From Brugia malayi (Eukaryota > Nematoda > Chromadorea > Rhabditida > Onchocercidae), in contig NW_025062475.1 of the NCBI RefSeq assembly GCF_000002995.4, forward strand, positions 6,018,187 through 6,082,186: a stretch of 64,000 nt of DNA, read 5' to 3'. Below, in pieces: positions 1 through 11,758 of the stretch. The notes under the pieces were generated by a model that worked only from the letters and a program-made list of their open reading frames with translations, made no database searches and was not told where the DNA came from. A program made the position numbers and the translations under genes. How positions within the stretch are numbered: the stretch's first letter is position 1; every line of letters starts with the position of its first letter.

Positions 1-383
1 CCATTCATACCTAACAACTGACCATAATGTGCGTTAGTGGCGATAAGTTTATGAAGGTGAATGCCGGCATATTGTGATACTCTGGCACCACCGTGACCAT
101 CGTAAACTGCAAAAAAAGCTGCTTGAGTATCGTCTGGTATGGCAAGCAGATGAATATGAGCATCTTCCATATCTGCAAAATTTAATCCGCTGCTAAATTT
201 AGCTTTAAAAAAGATCGGTAGACGACGACAAACGAACATTTATTTTATTAATTGCAAGTCAAATTTGGATAAAAACTTACTGATTCTCCATCCTTGCATG
301 CATGAGCTACCTATTTTATAGGACAGATTAGCGCAGGAGGCAGTTTCCTTTGTTGTCACAGGTTCACTCAATGTCTGGCCCAT
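1..383 (-). CDS. ppm-2: PP2C-family protein phosphatase, N-terminal part (runs off window)
   Basis: Metal-dependent Ser/Thr phosphatase of the PP2C (PPM) family, only its first two coding exons present. Exon 1 is 281-383 (ATG at 383, 103 nt) and exon 2 runs from 172 off the left edge. They join in phase to give MGQTLSEPVTTKE, then GWRINMEDAH and FAVYDGHGG. The last is PP2C motif 1, whose Asp and Gly bind the catalytic metal. Gly2 with MGQTLSEP is a plausible N-myristoylation signal, as in many PPM1A/B-like proteins, so membrane association is likely. The start and the downstream residues closely resemble C. elegans PPM-2 as I remember it; the symbol rests on that memory. The C-terminal two thirds is outside the window. 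Confidence 0.85.
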
Positions 384-2166
384 TATTATATCTGCAAATA
401 TTCAACTGGTCTAAATTAAAAAATGGAGATAAATGGATTTGAACCAACAAAATCAGAAAATTCCGCTTATCTTCTACTTTAAATATCATTCTAACGATAG
501 ACCACCTTTGAACAAATAGATCGAGGTCTCAAAACACCTCAAACATTCTCAAACAGCTCACCGATTATTGAGCTGTTCCTAAATGTAACATCTGCAATGA
601 TATGTATTTATGACAGGTTTTGCGACAGTATGAATGATTGTGTGGTAGCACGGTAAAGTGAGATACTACAGCTTCATAACAGCAAGATAAAAGAAGGACA
701 GATACAGAAGCAGTCTGGGTCCGTATACCTGAACATAGTTCACAGCAATTATCACTACTTACATAACGTCCACTGAATGACGAACTCAACCGAAGTTTCT
801 CGTGCTTCCTACTATGAAACCAATTATGAACCAATCCAATCGTAAGCTTGAAGCCAGCACGCTGCTAGCTTTTAGTAAATTTAAAATGGATTAACCAAGA
901 AAAGGATATATTTTAATCCACGAAAGAAGTTGACGCTGCCTTGTGATAATCAAAAATCGGTGTATGTCCAAATGAATGTCATTTGGTGATCTTCGAAATC
1001 ACCTTATCCAACAAGATTTCCACCCTGATCAATGAAGAGTGCGCAGCTCCGTACCTCTCTAACGTTCCATCAATAGCCTTCATCATCCCTATCGGAAGTA
1101 TTAGCCAGAAAAATGTATGAATGTACACAGAGTAGATGCATACCCTCCCCTTCAAATAGTATTGACGACTAATAGGAGCGTTCTACAAGTTCTACAATTC
1201 TTATCTTAAAAAAAGAAACTGCAATGCAATTCTGTTGGACTAAATTTATTGCTCCATCATGTTTTACAACGCGATTTTTCCCTGAAGTCAACTTACAAAA
1301 CAAGATCGCAATGACGCAAAGCACAGTGACCGATTTAGATTCATGCACCAAAGACAGAGATGGAAGTGAGAAGATTTTAGAGATCGGATAGAATCGTACA
1401 ACTGATAGACATTTCTTAAAAATGACTCTACACAAGTAACGAATATATTAGTCAATTTATGCACAAAATGAGTTAATGAGATCCTTCAGTAATAATGAGT
1501 TAATGATAAACGAAGATCAGGCACATATTTCAGCTGAGAGTCTTGAGAACGAATACAAAGAAAATGATCCATAAAGATTGAAAAATTTTTTCTATCACTT
1601 AAATAATATATGCAAAGCCTAATGAATTTCCAGCAATTCAAACTATTCATTTTACTTCAAAGGGCTAAGTAATATGCAAAATAGAATTACTAGTAGAAGT
1701 TCAATAGTCAGAATCAAAAAGTTATATCAAACATTGAGAGTTTCGATCAGCTCTGCTTTCCAACAGCTGAATTACGATTCCCACAACGTACAGCAGAATT
1801 ATTTCGTGTACGGACAACATTCAAGCACAGTCCTTTTGTTGCTTCACATCTGCGTCGTTGTGTTGCACTGAATATGAATTCCATGAATCAAGTGAATTAA
1901 ACAAAAATGAAATGTATATAAGTAAGGTAAATGTGTAAAATCTCTCTCAAGTTTTGTGCTATTAGTAATAATTTTACTACAAATGAATATAAAATTATTT
2001 TTGGTTCAACATATTCCCTTTTATAAATCTTCTAATTTACCTTACTTGTTGAATACGTTCTCCAATTTTTTTCTCTTTTGAAACTTTCCCTAAAAACACA
2101 ATCAAAATAAACACAGAAAGATCATCAATAATGATAAACTGCAGATACTCAACTGAAGAGATACTA
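384..2166. other. intergenic, no supported gene
   Basis: About 1.8 kb between the PP2C start and the stop of the next minus-strand gene. Only short open frames with poor splice context are present (for example minus 565-834 and 1169-1435, both lacking recognisable motifs). It probably contains the PP2C promoter and the 3' UTR of its upstream neighbour. Confidence 0.5.
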
Positions 2167-3247
2167 TTAAAATCTAAGTGTAAGCGAACCATTAATGTAT
2201 TTCGGGGTACTAAGACGAGTAAAAAAGGCGTCAACTTCAGCAGCAGTTCTTCGACCTTCAACACCTTTTGTCTTTTCAGATGAGCAAGCTTTCATTACTG
2301 GAGATGAGGATATGATGATAGGTTTGCTCTAAAAATACAACAAATCTAAAGCTGTCTATAAATATCTCATCCTTCTCTCTAAATTTTGGAAATAAAAAAG
2401 AAAACTAATACTTCTCCTTGGACTGAAGGCTTTTCAATTTATAAATTAAACATACTTTGAAGATTAAAGGAGACAAATTTGGTACATCGCGTGCCACTCC
2501 CATGCCAGCTGAAAATTTAAAATATTTGTATCAAACATATGAACCATGTCACTTTCTGAACGGTCTGATCACTGTATTATTTGATGACTGTCCTATTACG
2601 AACAAATAAAAACTTGCCATTTGAATTACGTTCCATTGAATCGCCTCCTCTTGCACATTTTGTAACTGCAATACGGAACTGCTGCTCAGTTTCAAGCGGT
2701 GGCAAACGATCTAAATATTTAACTACACTCATTACTTAAGCAGATGTGTTGAAAACCAACTTAAGAATGAAAATACTCAATCTTCTAAAGCACATTCTTG
2801 AAAACCATATTTCATAATCGAGCACTAATTACCGCTACAATTATGCACATAGAGTGGATCAGAAGGTTTGCAGTTGCGAGTTCGACTTCGTGGCTGGTGT
2901 TCTGCCAAGTGTAAATTCACCTAGAAAATTGGGGAAATGGGATTAAAAATCCATTTAGTAGAAGATACAAGAAAGTAAAGCAAACATGCAAATGAAGATT
3001 TCATCTAAAATTATTTATAATTATTTTGAAATATTATATATTTCAAACAAAAAGGATCTTAAAAGGTTACTTCTGAAGCACAATCAGTAGCATTTTCTCT
3101 ATCTTCCATGAAGGTTCCTAAAATATTTCTAGATAATGAAGATGATGGTTCATTCACTTTACCACTTTCTCCAAATGAAATCCTCTCGTGTCCATATTCA
3201 CTGTTCAACGGATTCTCTTTAATCAATGAATGGTTATCAATATCCAT
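2167..3247 (-). CDS. unrecognised conserved-looking protein, 198 aa, five exons
   Basis: Function not recognised. Exons on the minus strand: 3071-3247, 2833-2920, 2618-2734, 2456-2508, 2167-2328. All junctions keep phase (597 nt, 198 aa). The ATG sits one base after a TTTCAG, a good spliced-leader acceptor. The protein is hydrophilic: an acidic/Ser-rich N-terminus (MDIDNHSLIKENP), a basic patch (HQPRSRTRNCK), the stretch KYLDRLPPLETEQQFRIAV, and a Ser/Thr-rich C-terminus ending NGSLTLRF. No membrane segment or signal peptide. The intron after 2618 starts with GC (GCAAGT). The junction 2833/2734 uses a weak CTTAAG acceptor, so two genes are possible instead: one stopping at 2825 and a second starting at the ATG at 2732, 92 bp on. 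Confidence 0.55.
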
Positions 3248-3593
3248 ACTGAAACAGAAACATGACCGCTTTAATTAATCATAGCTGACTAACGAAAAGA
3301 CACACAAAAATGTTGGTAAGTATTCTATGATTCAGAAATGATAAACATGAATTTAAAAGGAAATGTTACACAGCTATACACAATACGCCACCTAAAAGCG
3401 AGAAGCAATAAATCATTACAACTTGAAAAACAAAAAAAAATTACTAGAAAGAAATAAAGGAGTACTAAAAAATCTCTCTTCGTTACTATTAATCAATTAG
3501 TTAAAGAGAGCAAGGAAAGGAGAGGGAAGTGAAAGACAGAGAGATTAGCGAATAGCTGAGATGATGTTATAGAATAATTCAGAAAACACAGAA

Positions 3594-3884
3594 ATGTCCT
3601 CACGATCGAAGTTGACCTCTGACCAACTCTCTATCGCAACAACAATCGAAGAAAGAAACAAAACAATAGCAGAAAGTGCCGGGAAAACTTTAAACCGAAA
3701 GGGGCGTCTCGGTGTGCAACGAGCAGTCCCTCCGTTTAGGAATGATCATGGGATGAAAACTGGAATTTCACCATATCATCTACAAGAAGTCACTCAATAT
3801 CATCAGCAACGAAGTGCTTGCTTGCTTCCTGGTTTAAAATGGTCCATTACTGTTTCCTCCCTGCCTTATGGTTATATCAGTTAG
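3594..3884 (+). CDS. possible single-exon orphan ORF, 96 aa
   Basis: An uninterrupted frame from a true ATG to TAG, richer in GC than its flanks. The N-terminal half is hydrophilic with MSSRSKLTSDQL and a Glu/Lys patch; the C-terminal half is mixed. No domain recognised and no splice signals needed. It lies 346 bp from the start of the minus-strand gene at 3247, so it could equally be that gene's promoter or 5' region. Chance is a real alternative in a window of this size. Confidence 0.2.
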   Translation: MSSRSKLTSDQLSIATTIEERNKTIAESAGKTLNRKGRLGVQRAVPPFRNDHGMKTGISPYHLQEVTQYHQQRSACLLPGLKWSITVSSLPYGYIS

Positions 3885-4441
3885 AATTGAACTATCTCAG
3901 CTTATCTGCTCGTTGGTTATTTACAGCGGTTTAACGAATTCTCCTTTGATGGAACGAAATGTTTTTATTGGAGGAAATGACACGATTTGCTAGAAATACT
4001 AACATTCATTAAATGCTCTTTATATCCATTTCGAGAGATTTAAACATTTCTGAAGTTTTCCATTTAGCCATTTTCTGCCACTTCACGTTTTTCATTTTAC
4101 ACATACATTTTATCACAAGATAAATATATATTTTACTCTTTTCCATAAACAAACATGCAAAGTAATAAAAATCTGTCATAGCAGAATAAACTGTTAGTGA
4201 TGCAGCGGAAGTAAATAAAAATCTTCATTACAACATTAACTCTGCTGACAGATAATAAACTAATTGTAACAGATTAAGTTAATAAACTCAACATTTCACA
4301 ATCTGTTCCCGAAATTGAAAATTTTGAAACATTTTTCTTCAAATCTTGGCACATCTGGATTTTAATTTCCAAGCTTGAGAGAATTTTGTAGAGTTCAGTT
4401 AAGTTCAATATAGGAACAAAATGAAGAATAAAGTCATACTT
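3885..4441. other. intergenic, no supported gene
   Basis: AT-rich spacer downstream of RPN-7 on the minus strand. It probably holds the RPN-7 3' UTR. No repeats or RNA genes seen. Confidence 0.5.
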
Positions 4442-6718
4442 TCAAGCATTAATCACACGTGCCAGCTTCTGTATACGATTCAGGAGAATATCACCATCCC
4501 TAAAAAGAAAAAATATGCCTGAGAAATAACTTCACATAACATAAAGCTCTGTTAAAATTGAGATTCCATTATTAAATGAAATACACTTCAGGGATTTAGA
4601 CGCAACAGCAGGAAAATTACAATAAAGCAGAAAAACATACTTAATAACGCTGCGATACAGATGATTTTTAGTATCAGGATGATTCATTATTATGATTCCC
4701 CTGACAGCATCTATCCTGCAGTGCAGCTGACCAGTGGCAATCAGTCGATGTAATTCTTTGTCAATAAATGTTTTCGAAACACCGAAATCTTTTGCCATCA
4801 TATCTAAACGAACCTAAAACGGAAATCATTAACTGCACCGCAGTTTTCTCGAAGATATTTTAAGTTTAAAATTTAAGTTTAAGCAGCAATAAGTGCAAAT
4901 TAAAGAGACAGTTTGAGTGGCACATAAATGTACATTCCTTATCACCTTACATACTTTACAGATTCAAGTTTTTTACTGAAACTATGAATAGGGAGAAAAA
5001 AAATGATGAGACTAAAGCATACTGTTTTGTAAGGAGTAAGGAATTGTTCGTAAGCTTTGAGACGCATTGCTCTCGAGTAAAAATTATAATGTGGTGCTAA
5101 ATAACGATCAAATTTTAATTTCTCTCTTTCTAGTTTAGCAAGCACCACGAACAATTCATCATATCTGCATCCGTAAAAAGCCTCCAAATATTGCTTTACA
5201 GAAGTCAATTCATTGTTTTCACCACCACCAGTAAGCTAAATATAAAAATTGCAATGAAATTTGAAAATACTAATCAATTCAATATAGTTTTAACATTTTT
5301 TTAACACAATCGCTAATCAATAAAAATCGGCAATAAAATAATATTTAAGATGAAAGTGACAAATGAAATGTAACTGAGAAACTGACTTGCTCTTGGATCT
5401 CATTGCATCGGATAACTTTTGTGCGCAGATCAGGACGTTCTAACGCTGAAAAAAGCTGGTGTGTTTAGTTAGATTCCATGTTTAAGAAAGACTTTTGTCA
5501 ATGAAAAAGTGTGGAAAGTCATATACTTACCATACACAGCCGAAATAACTGTATAAAATATAAGCTGTTCATAGGTCATAAGTTCGTATGAACCAAACGT
5601 TGGCACAGCTTCCAGAAAAAGGGCTGCAGCTCCTTTCAAATCTCTCACCGACATCTTATAAAGGCCTTCATAGGATCGAAGACGATTTTTTCGCTCCCAA
5701 TCTCCGCCCTAAATTCATTTGCTCATAAAGTATGCCAACATCAACCTAAGCGGTGTAAGACCTAGACTAGTTTAAGTGGTAGAACTTTGTCTACTGTAGG
5801 GATGTCCAGCAAGGAATTTAAACTTTGTAAAAACTGCTAAAACCTGTTCCATAAGATTCTTTGCTTTAGCAATATTAGCATTGATTAATTGATGATCCAA
5901 AAAGAAGAGGCCAAGTCGAATAAGATTGAAAATAAGATCAATTCTATAGCCGATTCCAACAGTTTTCTCATATGTTTGGCTAAACGATGCAACCGCTGCG
6001 TCTTTGTCACCAATTTTACATAAATATTCGCTTTTGCGAAGGTAAGCCTGCCGCACTTCACTTTCTCCTGCAAAAAAAGCACATACACAGTAAAACTAAT
6101 ATTTTTAATATACTTCTTCTCTTCTAAAGGTTACCCGTATATCATTTACCACATACTAAAATACCTAAGTTCTGTTCAGCATCTGCTATCTCATCGTTTA
6201 TTTCTTTCAAACGCTTCTCATTGGCTTCTTTTAAATCGGTAAATAATGATTCATTCATGGTGGTTCCAATGTCGGTACAAACGAGTTTGTAATATGGTCC
6301 CATTTCATTTTCCTTGATAAGCTGAAATTTAAAGAATAAGCAAAATTAAAAATCTAAATATAAACAATGACACCACAAATGTTTGCAACATAAGGCGCTA
6401 ACCTCAATAAGTTTTTCCCAGCTATCCTTCTTTACCTTTGAATCGATATCAGGATGTGATAGAAGAAAACGAAGTTGTGCAATATCCAAATTCGGTATCT
6501 TTGAAATTACCTAAAATCCAATTTCAATGTTTTTGAATAGGAAGGATTAACTGTCAGACACAACCAGTATATAATATAATAAATTGAAGTACCCACAAAC
6601 CACTGTAGAAAGGACTAACTTTTCTAGCTCGACCTTTAATTACATTAATTTTGCAACTCACTTCCTTTTCAACATCATCGATCAGCTGCTTTGTTGTGTC
6701 TGGAGCTTTTTCAATCAT
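4442..6718 (-). CDS. rpn-7: 26S proteasome non-ATPase regulatory subunit 6 (Rpn7/PSMD6), 408 aa
   Basis: Rpn7 is a scaffold subunit of the 19S lid, where it contacts the Rpn11 deubiquitinase module. Nine exons: 6662-6718, 6403-6510, 6165-6321, 5844-6067, 5531-5708, 5387-5445, 5023-5235, 4641-4813, 4442-4499, all phase-consistent. Diagnostic stretches include [32 protein letters not shown] (family coiled segment), [22 protein letters not shown], and the C-terminus [18 protein letters not shown], which closely matches the metazoan Rpn7 end. Helical repeats occupy the N-terminal half; the PCI domain is roughly residues 190-370. Length is near the human 389. CTTGTAG lies directly before the ATG, so the transcript is probably trans-spliced. 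The gene follows the RAP1-like gene on the same strand. Confidence 0.95.
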
Positions 6719-7400
6719 CTACAAGGAATACGATATAAAAACTCAAAATTCATATTCCCGTTTTCTGTAGAGCTTCCATGAACAAAATGTTCTCATACTC
6801 TATTATCAAAATCGGTTGTGCCAAGTAGAGGTCACGATAACTCGTATAATTTAAATCTCGTACATAAATTACTTTTAATGTGATACTTGATAATGAACGG
6901 CAAAAATACATCTGATAACTAAAGCTCATAAAATCATCAATCTGAAGCAACACATTTAAATACACTCCAATTTTCCAGATGTGGAATCTTTTCATAACAC
7001 TGAGAATCTTGGAGCGCCATATAGACTCACACAACTTTCTCATATTTACTACCCTACCTATAAACATCCTTGTCCTTGTTTAAAATCTCTAGTCGTTAGA
7101 CAGTCACTCCTAACAAAATTACAAACTTGCAAAAATTTTCCTTCATATTACGAATTCTCAATTACCACTTTAATGTGGAATAAAGGTAAAACATGTGAAA
7201 GATGAATTATGTCTTGTAAGTAGCAACTAAAGTCAATAAATTCCGGAAGTGTACAATTTTAAACGCTTTAAAGTCATCGAATACGACTATAAATCTAAAA
7301 TTACATGCTCTAAACAACAGTTAACAAAAATATAAGAAATTAAAACATAAAATAAATCAAAAGTCCAGTGCATTATAATTAAGCGAAAATCTGTTCCACT
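6719..7400. other. spacer between RAP1-like gene and rpn-7
   Basis: 682 bp between the RAP1-like stop and the rpn-7 ATG on the same strand, ending in a CTTGTAG acceptor at the rpn-7 start. A 105-codon open frame on the minus strand (6750-7067) has no domain and no good splice context. The spacing is on the long side for an operon. Confidence 0.45.
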
Positions 7401-10400
7401 CTAAATCATCTGCTGTCGCATTTTTCTGAGATAACTTCTCAAACCAATTCCAAGTTGTTTGGCTTCCTTAGCACGCAATTCCAGTATTTTTTCTGTTTTC
7501 ATTTTCTGCAAATTAAAACATGTGAAGACATGAATCTGATGAGCAAGAGCAGCATTTTCTCAGAAAATAAATCATATATCAATAAGTGATCACTTGTAAT
7601 GAAGTGATAAATGCAGTAAATACAATTACTTCAGGTCGATTTCCCAAAAACATGTGTTGCATAAATTCATTCATGTGGAATAAAGGTAGAACTCGTGCTA
7701 CTCGTGATATAACCGTGCAGATTACGCGCTTTGACGAAACAAACCCAAAAAATATTGTATGTTTGGTTTGTATAAGCAATAAAACCGTTACAAAGCCCAG
7801 AGACTGACAATATAGGAATATCTGATAATATGTAAAAAAAAAATTACCTCAACACCCCTGAGTTGTCGTTTATTTGAAATAAAAGCAAGTAACTGCTTCA
7901 GTTCTTCATCAATAATACTTTCGGCCAATAGTTCTTCTCTCCCCTTCATAAGGGTTGTGGTTTGTATTGATGTGCTATTGCACGCAACACTTTTGGATAT
8001 TTCGTTTGACATCATTTTCATATCAAACTGATCGTTATGTACGGCCAAATTTTTTATATTGTCAACGACTTCTATACACTGACTCATACCAGATTCTGAC
8101 TCTGCTGTTTCACATTCAGCTTGATTTCCTAATGCTTCGCTTTGAAAGTTACAAATTTCATTCTTAGAGAAAAATATATTCATCTCAGTTTCCTTTGAAC
8201 TATTATGAGAACCATCTGCTACGCAAAGCACCCTCCTGCTTTTGCTTGTTTCCTGATCGTCAGTTTTGTTTGAAGAGAACTGCTTTTCATATGTAATTGT
8301 TTCTGCATTCTCGCATACTTTTTTTTGTTCACTTACATTCCCGTTCCCGTCATCCAACATCTGCCCAACTAAAAGTTCTTCAAAACAATATTTTAAATGA
8401 ATTAGTAGATTATGTCAAAAGATTGTCATTATATTTATGAACTAAAATTAACTCTTAAGCTATCACAAACATACAACATAATTTGAGAACTATACAAAGC
8501 ACGGTAGTTTAACAATGCAAAATTACCGCAGGATATCTCATTCTGATTACCGCCACCATGGAATTCTTCATTTCGGTTATCATTGTGATCGTTCTGAACA
8601 AAATAAGTCTATAATGCAATTTTTAAATTAAAATTATGCAACTTATTAAGTCCACACACTTACATCCAGCATCAAGTCCACAGCTTCGACTTCTTTTGAA
8701 TTACGAATTGCCGGTGATCTATTATTTCCGACGTTGAGTCGCTTTCGCAGGCTGTACTTTCTTCCAATGAAAAAAAGCCATTAAATTACAGCACAAAGTG
8801 GAATCACTTTAATATACTACAAAAATGAATGTGTTAAGAGACAGCACTAAATGAAAAATAAGTTTTAAAAAAAAGACGGTTCGTTTTTATTCTACGAGAT
8901 TAAACTATATGCACACTCAATATTCGCCCCAGAGAGAAATTTGTCTTTCATTGGTATTACCTTTACAAGTAATATTTAACAGTTAAAATTCTATACATAT
9001 ATTTCCTCCAGTTATGCAAAAAACTTTTAAAATCCTCAAATAACTAACCCTAATGACGCAGAGCTTCTGTCGAAGCTTTGTGAGAGTTTTGGAATTTTCC
9101 GCATCGATCCTAAAACATAAAATATAGCAACTAAATTGGTATTTTATGAGATATTCAGCGCTTTAAAAAATGATTATCATTCCAAGATCTTTGGATGCAG
9201 CTTACCATTTAGTTCAAATGCGTCGTAACCTAGTTCATCATTTATATTATTGTCTTCTGAAATGGAAAACTATGATTTGAAATGAAGATGAAAAGAAATA
9301 AAGGACATAATTATTAGCAAGGTTCAGTATCCGCAGAGGAATAAGTGTGGAGAGGATGGAAATAAGTGACATAATAAGAGATATCAAACCTTCATTTCAT
9401 ATTTAGTATGTTACGATATAAAAAATATGCGTAAAAACCAATGATAAGACATTCAAGGCAGTTAATTAATATAAGACGAAACGGAATCCTCTTCTTTTAA
9501 ACTTAACACTTAATCATACCGCATAAAGTTCCTTTCTTAAGTAGAGATGGAAGATACTGTTTACCTGAAAAAGTGTAGCTTAATTGTTTATACTCTTCAC
9601 AATAATTCAAAACCTAACTAAATGTATAAATATTTATTGAAGTTCAAATTATGTTACAAAAAGAAGTTGATGAGAAATCTTGAAATAAACTGGAATAGCG
9701 GAATTCTACTGCATCTACACCATCTTATATATTAGACCAGTAATATTAAACATAATCATTTTATAATATTTTTACGATTCAAAAATGATGGCGCAGTATA
9801 CTAAAGTATATTAAAGCCGTCAATAATGAGAGGAAATCAGCTGAATCAACATTTGGTAGCAAAAAGGTCGAATATAGAAGCAAAGTAACCTTCCTTTTCA
9901 TATGCAGTCACGAAACCGCAACCATCTACAGTGATTGAAATATTTTCTTTGTATTCGATTCTGTAAATTGAAGTATTTAAAGAAATGACAGTATAGGAGA
10001 ATTTCATTTCCGTTCTGATCATAATTCATCCAGAACTGAAAAAACCAAACTCGAAAATAGAAACTATTAAGAATTACCCTTCTAGCACTAAGAAAAAAAT
10101 TCGGAGAAATAAATTCAAAACAATTTTTATTCGAAGCAATGCAGATGTCATATTTACATTTTCCTCATCGAGTTACAATTAACGAAAAAAAAAGTTCACG
10201 TTTTTTGCTGGCGCCTCGACAGTTTTAGGTTGAGTTGACTTGCGATGTATAACTGTTGCTCCACTGGTATCTTGGCTTCTTCGATATGATCGTACATTGC
10301 TTTACGAAAACTGCAAAAATACAAAGAAAAAAGAATCTCTAAAATAAAATAAAACAAAAATAACCTAGTCTTCTATTCCCACTTCCTCAACACAGTAAAA

Positions 10401-10786
10401 TAAAGCAAATGCAACCAAGCATGTCATCAAAATTTTTACTGTGTAGCAAGTGATGAGGCGGTTTTGTTGGTTTTCTGAGTGGCTTCAAAAGTTTTCCATA
10501 ACTTTAAACCCTTTGGTTGATAAGCAGCTTCATCTCCCTCCTGCAGCTTCCTGCAAATTTCACATGCCGAATAGATATTTCTAAGTTCATTGTGTTTAAA
10601 GACAGGAAGCAAAGAAATGCGCTGTACTGGAAGTTTCTGCTCGGCTTCTTCCTCTACGAGTAGAACAGACTGTAGTCATTTGTACTGTCAACGAATTCAT
10701 AATAAAAATGAAAGTCAAGCTTACTTAAAGATGTGTTCCCACATTAATCGTTCGTCGCGTGATGTATACACATTCCGAACGGCCAT
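7401..10786 (-). CDS. RAP1/TERF2IP-like Myb-domain protein, 433 aa
   Basis: Eleven exons: 10725-10786, 10440-10550, 10200-10310, 9890-9960, 9520-9564, 9206-9256, 9049-9109, 8664-8760, 8527-8593, 7848-8368, 7401-7505. All junctions keep phase (1302 nt). Residues 7-67 read as a RAP1-type Myb/homeodomain fold: YTSRDERLMWEHIF (helix 1, Trp16), GLKLWKTFEATQKTNK (Trp39), then SSLATHFRKAMYDHI (recognition helix). The spacing matches the TERF2IP Myb pattern. No BRCT domain precedes it. Residues 80-360 are acidic and Ser/Asn-rich, with a basic patch GKYSLRKRLNVG (possible NLS). The end is a basic helix, KILELRAKEAKQLGIG. Known family role: shelterin subunit at telomeres; in C. elegans the double-strand telomere binders TEBP-1/2 carry RAP1-like homeodomains. 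A telomere role here is inference, and a general Myb/SANT factor is the main alternative. Confidence 0.65.
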
Positions 10787-11758
10787 AATATAATAGCTGA
10801 AAATTAAAAAGCTGTGTATAATTAAAATCTGTCAAGGTGGACACCTTTCCTTATAGTCCTGTGTTAATAAAAGAACAATGTCTATAGGCTATTAAAAAGC
10901 AAGTAATACACAATGCCCTTCGATAATTCTATTCTAATTGTCATTGCACAGGGACCATTTACCACATCCATTCAATCCAGCTTTACAAAACTGGCAGAAG
11001 TTATTGCGACTGAAACAGCTAGTGTGACATTTCTTATTATGCATATCATTAACATCCACTTCTACAACCACGTCTACCTCAACGCTACAACCACGGCTAC
11101 CACTGTACTTCTACGCTTACTACGCCATCCTACTACCACCACCTAAGAACTCTAAATAGAAAATAGACGTAGAAGAACGATGGTGCAGAGTTAACGTGGA
11201 ACCATGGAATTAACAGGAATTAAGAGAGATCATAGGAAGAAGGGAGAGGAAAGAAGTGAAACGGTTCTCTGAAGTGATTTGGTGGGTCAATGTGTGATGT
11301 CGGGCGGATGGTAAGAGACGCTTTGCTGACTGTGTTGTGGATTGGGACGTGGGAGAACGTCGGTAATATGTGCTGGAACACGGAACGTAAGGATGGCGTG
11401 CTGTGTAATATAGGGAATTGTATGAAAATAGGAACAGATAAAATGATCAGCGTGACTTCTAGCCGATTTATTTCATTCCCGAGAATCGTTTAAAAACTTT
11501 AACCGTAGAGTTTTCGACTAGAGCTAACATAGCACAATATAAATTTAATATTGGTTTTTTATTCTTTCACTATATCCTTAAATTCAGAATGATCCATGTA
11601 AGTATGTAGAAGGATAAAATTCGTTTCTTTGCTCTGACCTCTATATATTTATCAGAATTTGACAGCTTTCTCTTATTTTTTATAGAGATTGCTGTGCAGT
11701 ATCCGCTTGTTTGTGGTATTTCAATGAATTATCGATTTCACTATTATCCCTATTACTA
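10787..11758. promoter_or_regulatory. divergent intergenic region, RAP1-like / TMEM165
   Basis: 972 bp between two divergent start codons, so it must hold both promoters or their SL-acceptor regions. It contains a low-complexity C/T/A-biased tract, then a purine/G-rich stretch at about 11150-11420. No defined promoter motif can be assigned by eye. Confidence 0.4.
11057..11145 (+). repeat. degenerate CTA/CCA-type trinucleotide tract
   Basis: Low-complexity run of ACC, CTA, CTT and ACG triplets on the plus strand with almost no G for about 90 bp. It lies in one open frame that encodes only Thr/Leu-rich filler, so I treat it as simple sequence and not a gene. Confidence 0.5.

Noticed and set aside
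565..834. 89-codon minus-strand open frame in the PP2C upstream region
   Set aside because: No domain, no splice context, Ser/Cys-rich filler. Consistent with chance in AT-rich DNA.
6750..7067. 105-codon minus-strand open frame between the RAP1-like gene and rpn-7
   Set aside because: No motif, and it lies in the spacer upstream of the rpn-7 start. It cannot be joined in phase to the rpn-7 first exon, which already has an SL acceptor at its ATG.
7586..7807. Plus-strand 73-codon frame in the last intron of the RAP1-like gene, sharing about 20 bp with 7160-7180
   Set aside because: The shared stretch is short and the frame has no domain. Explained as intron sequence with a small repeated word.
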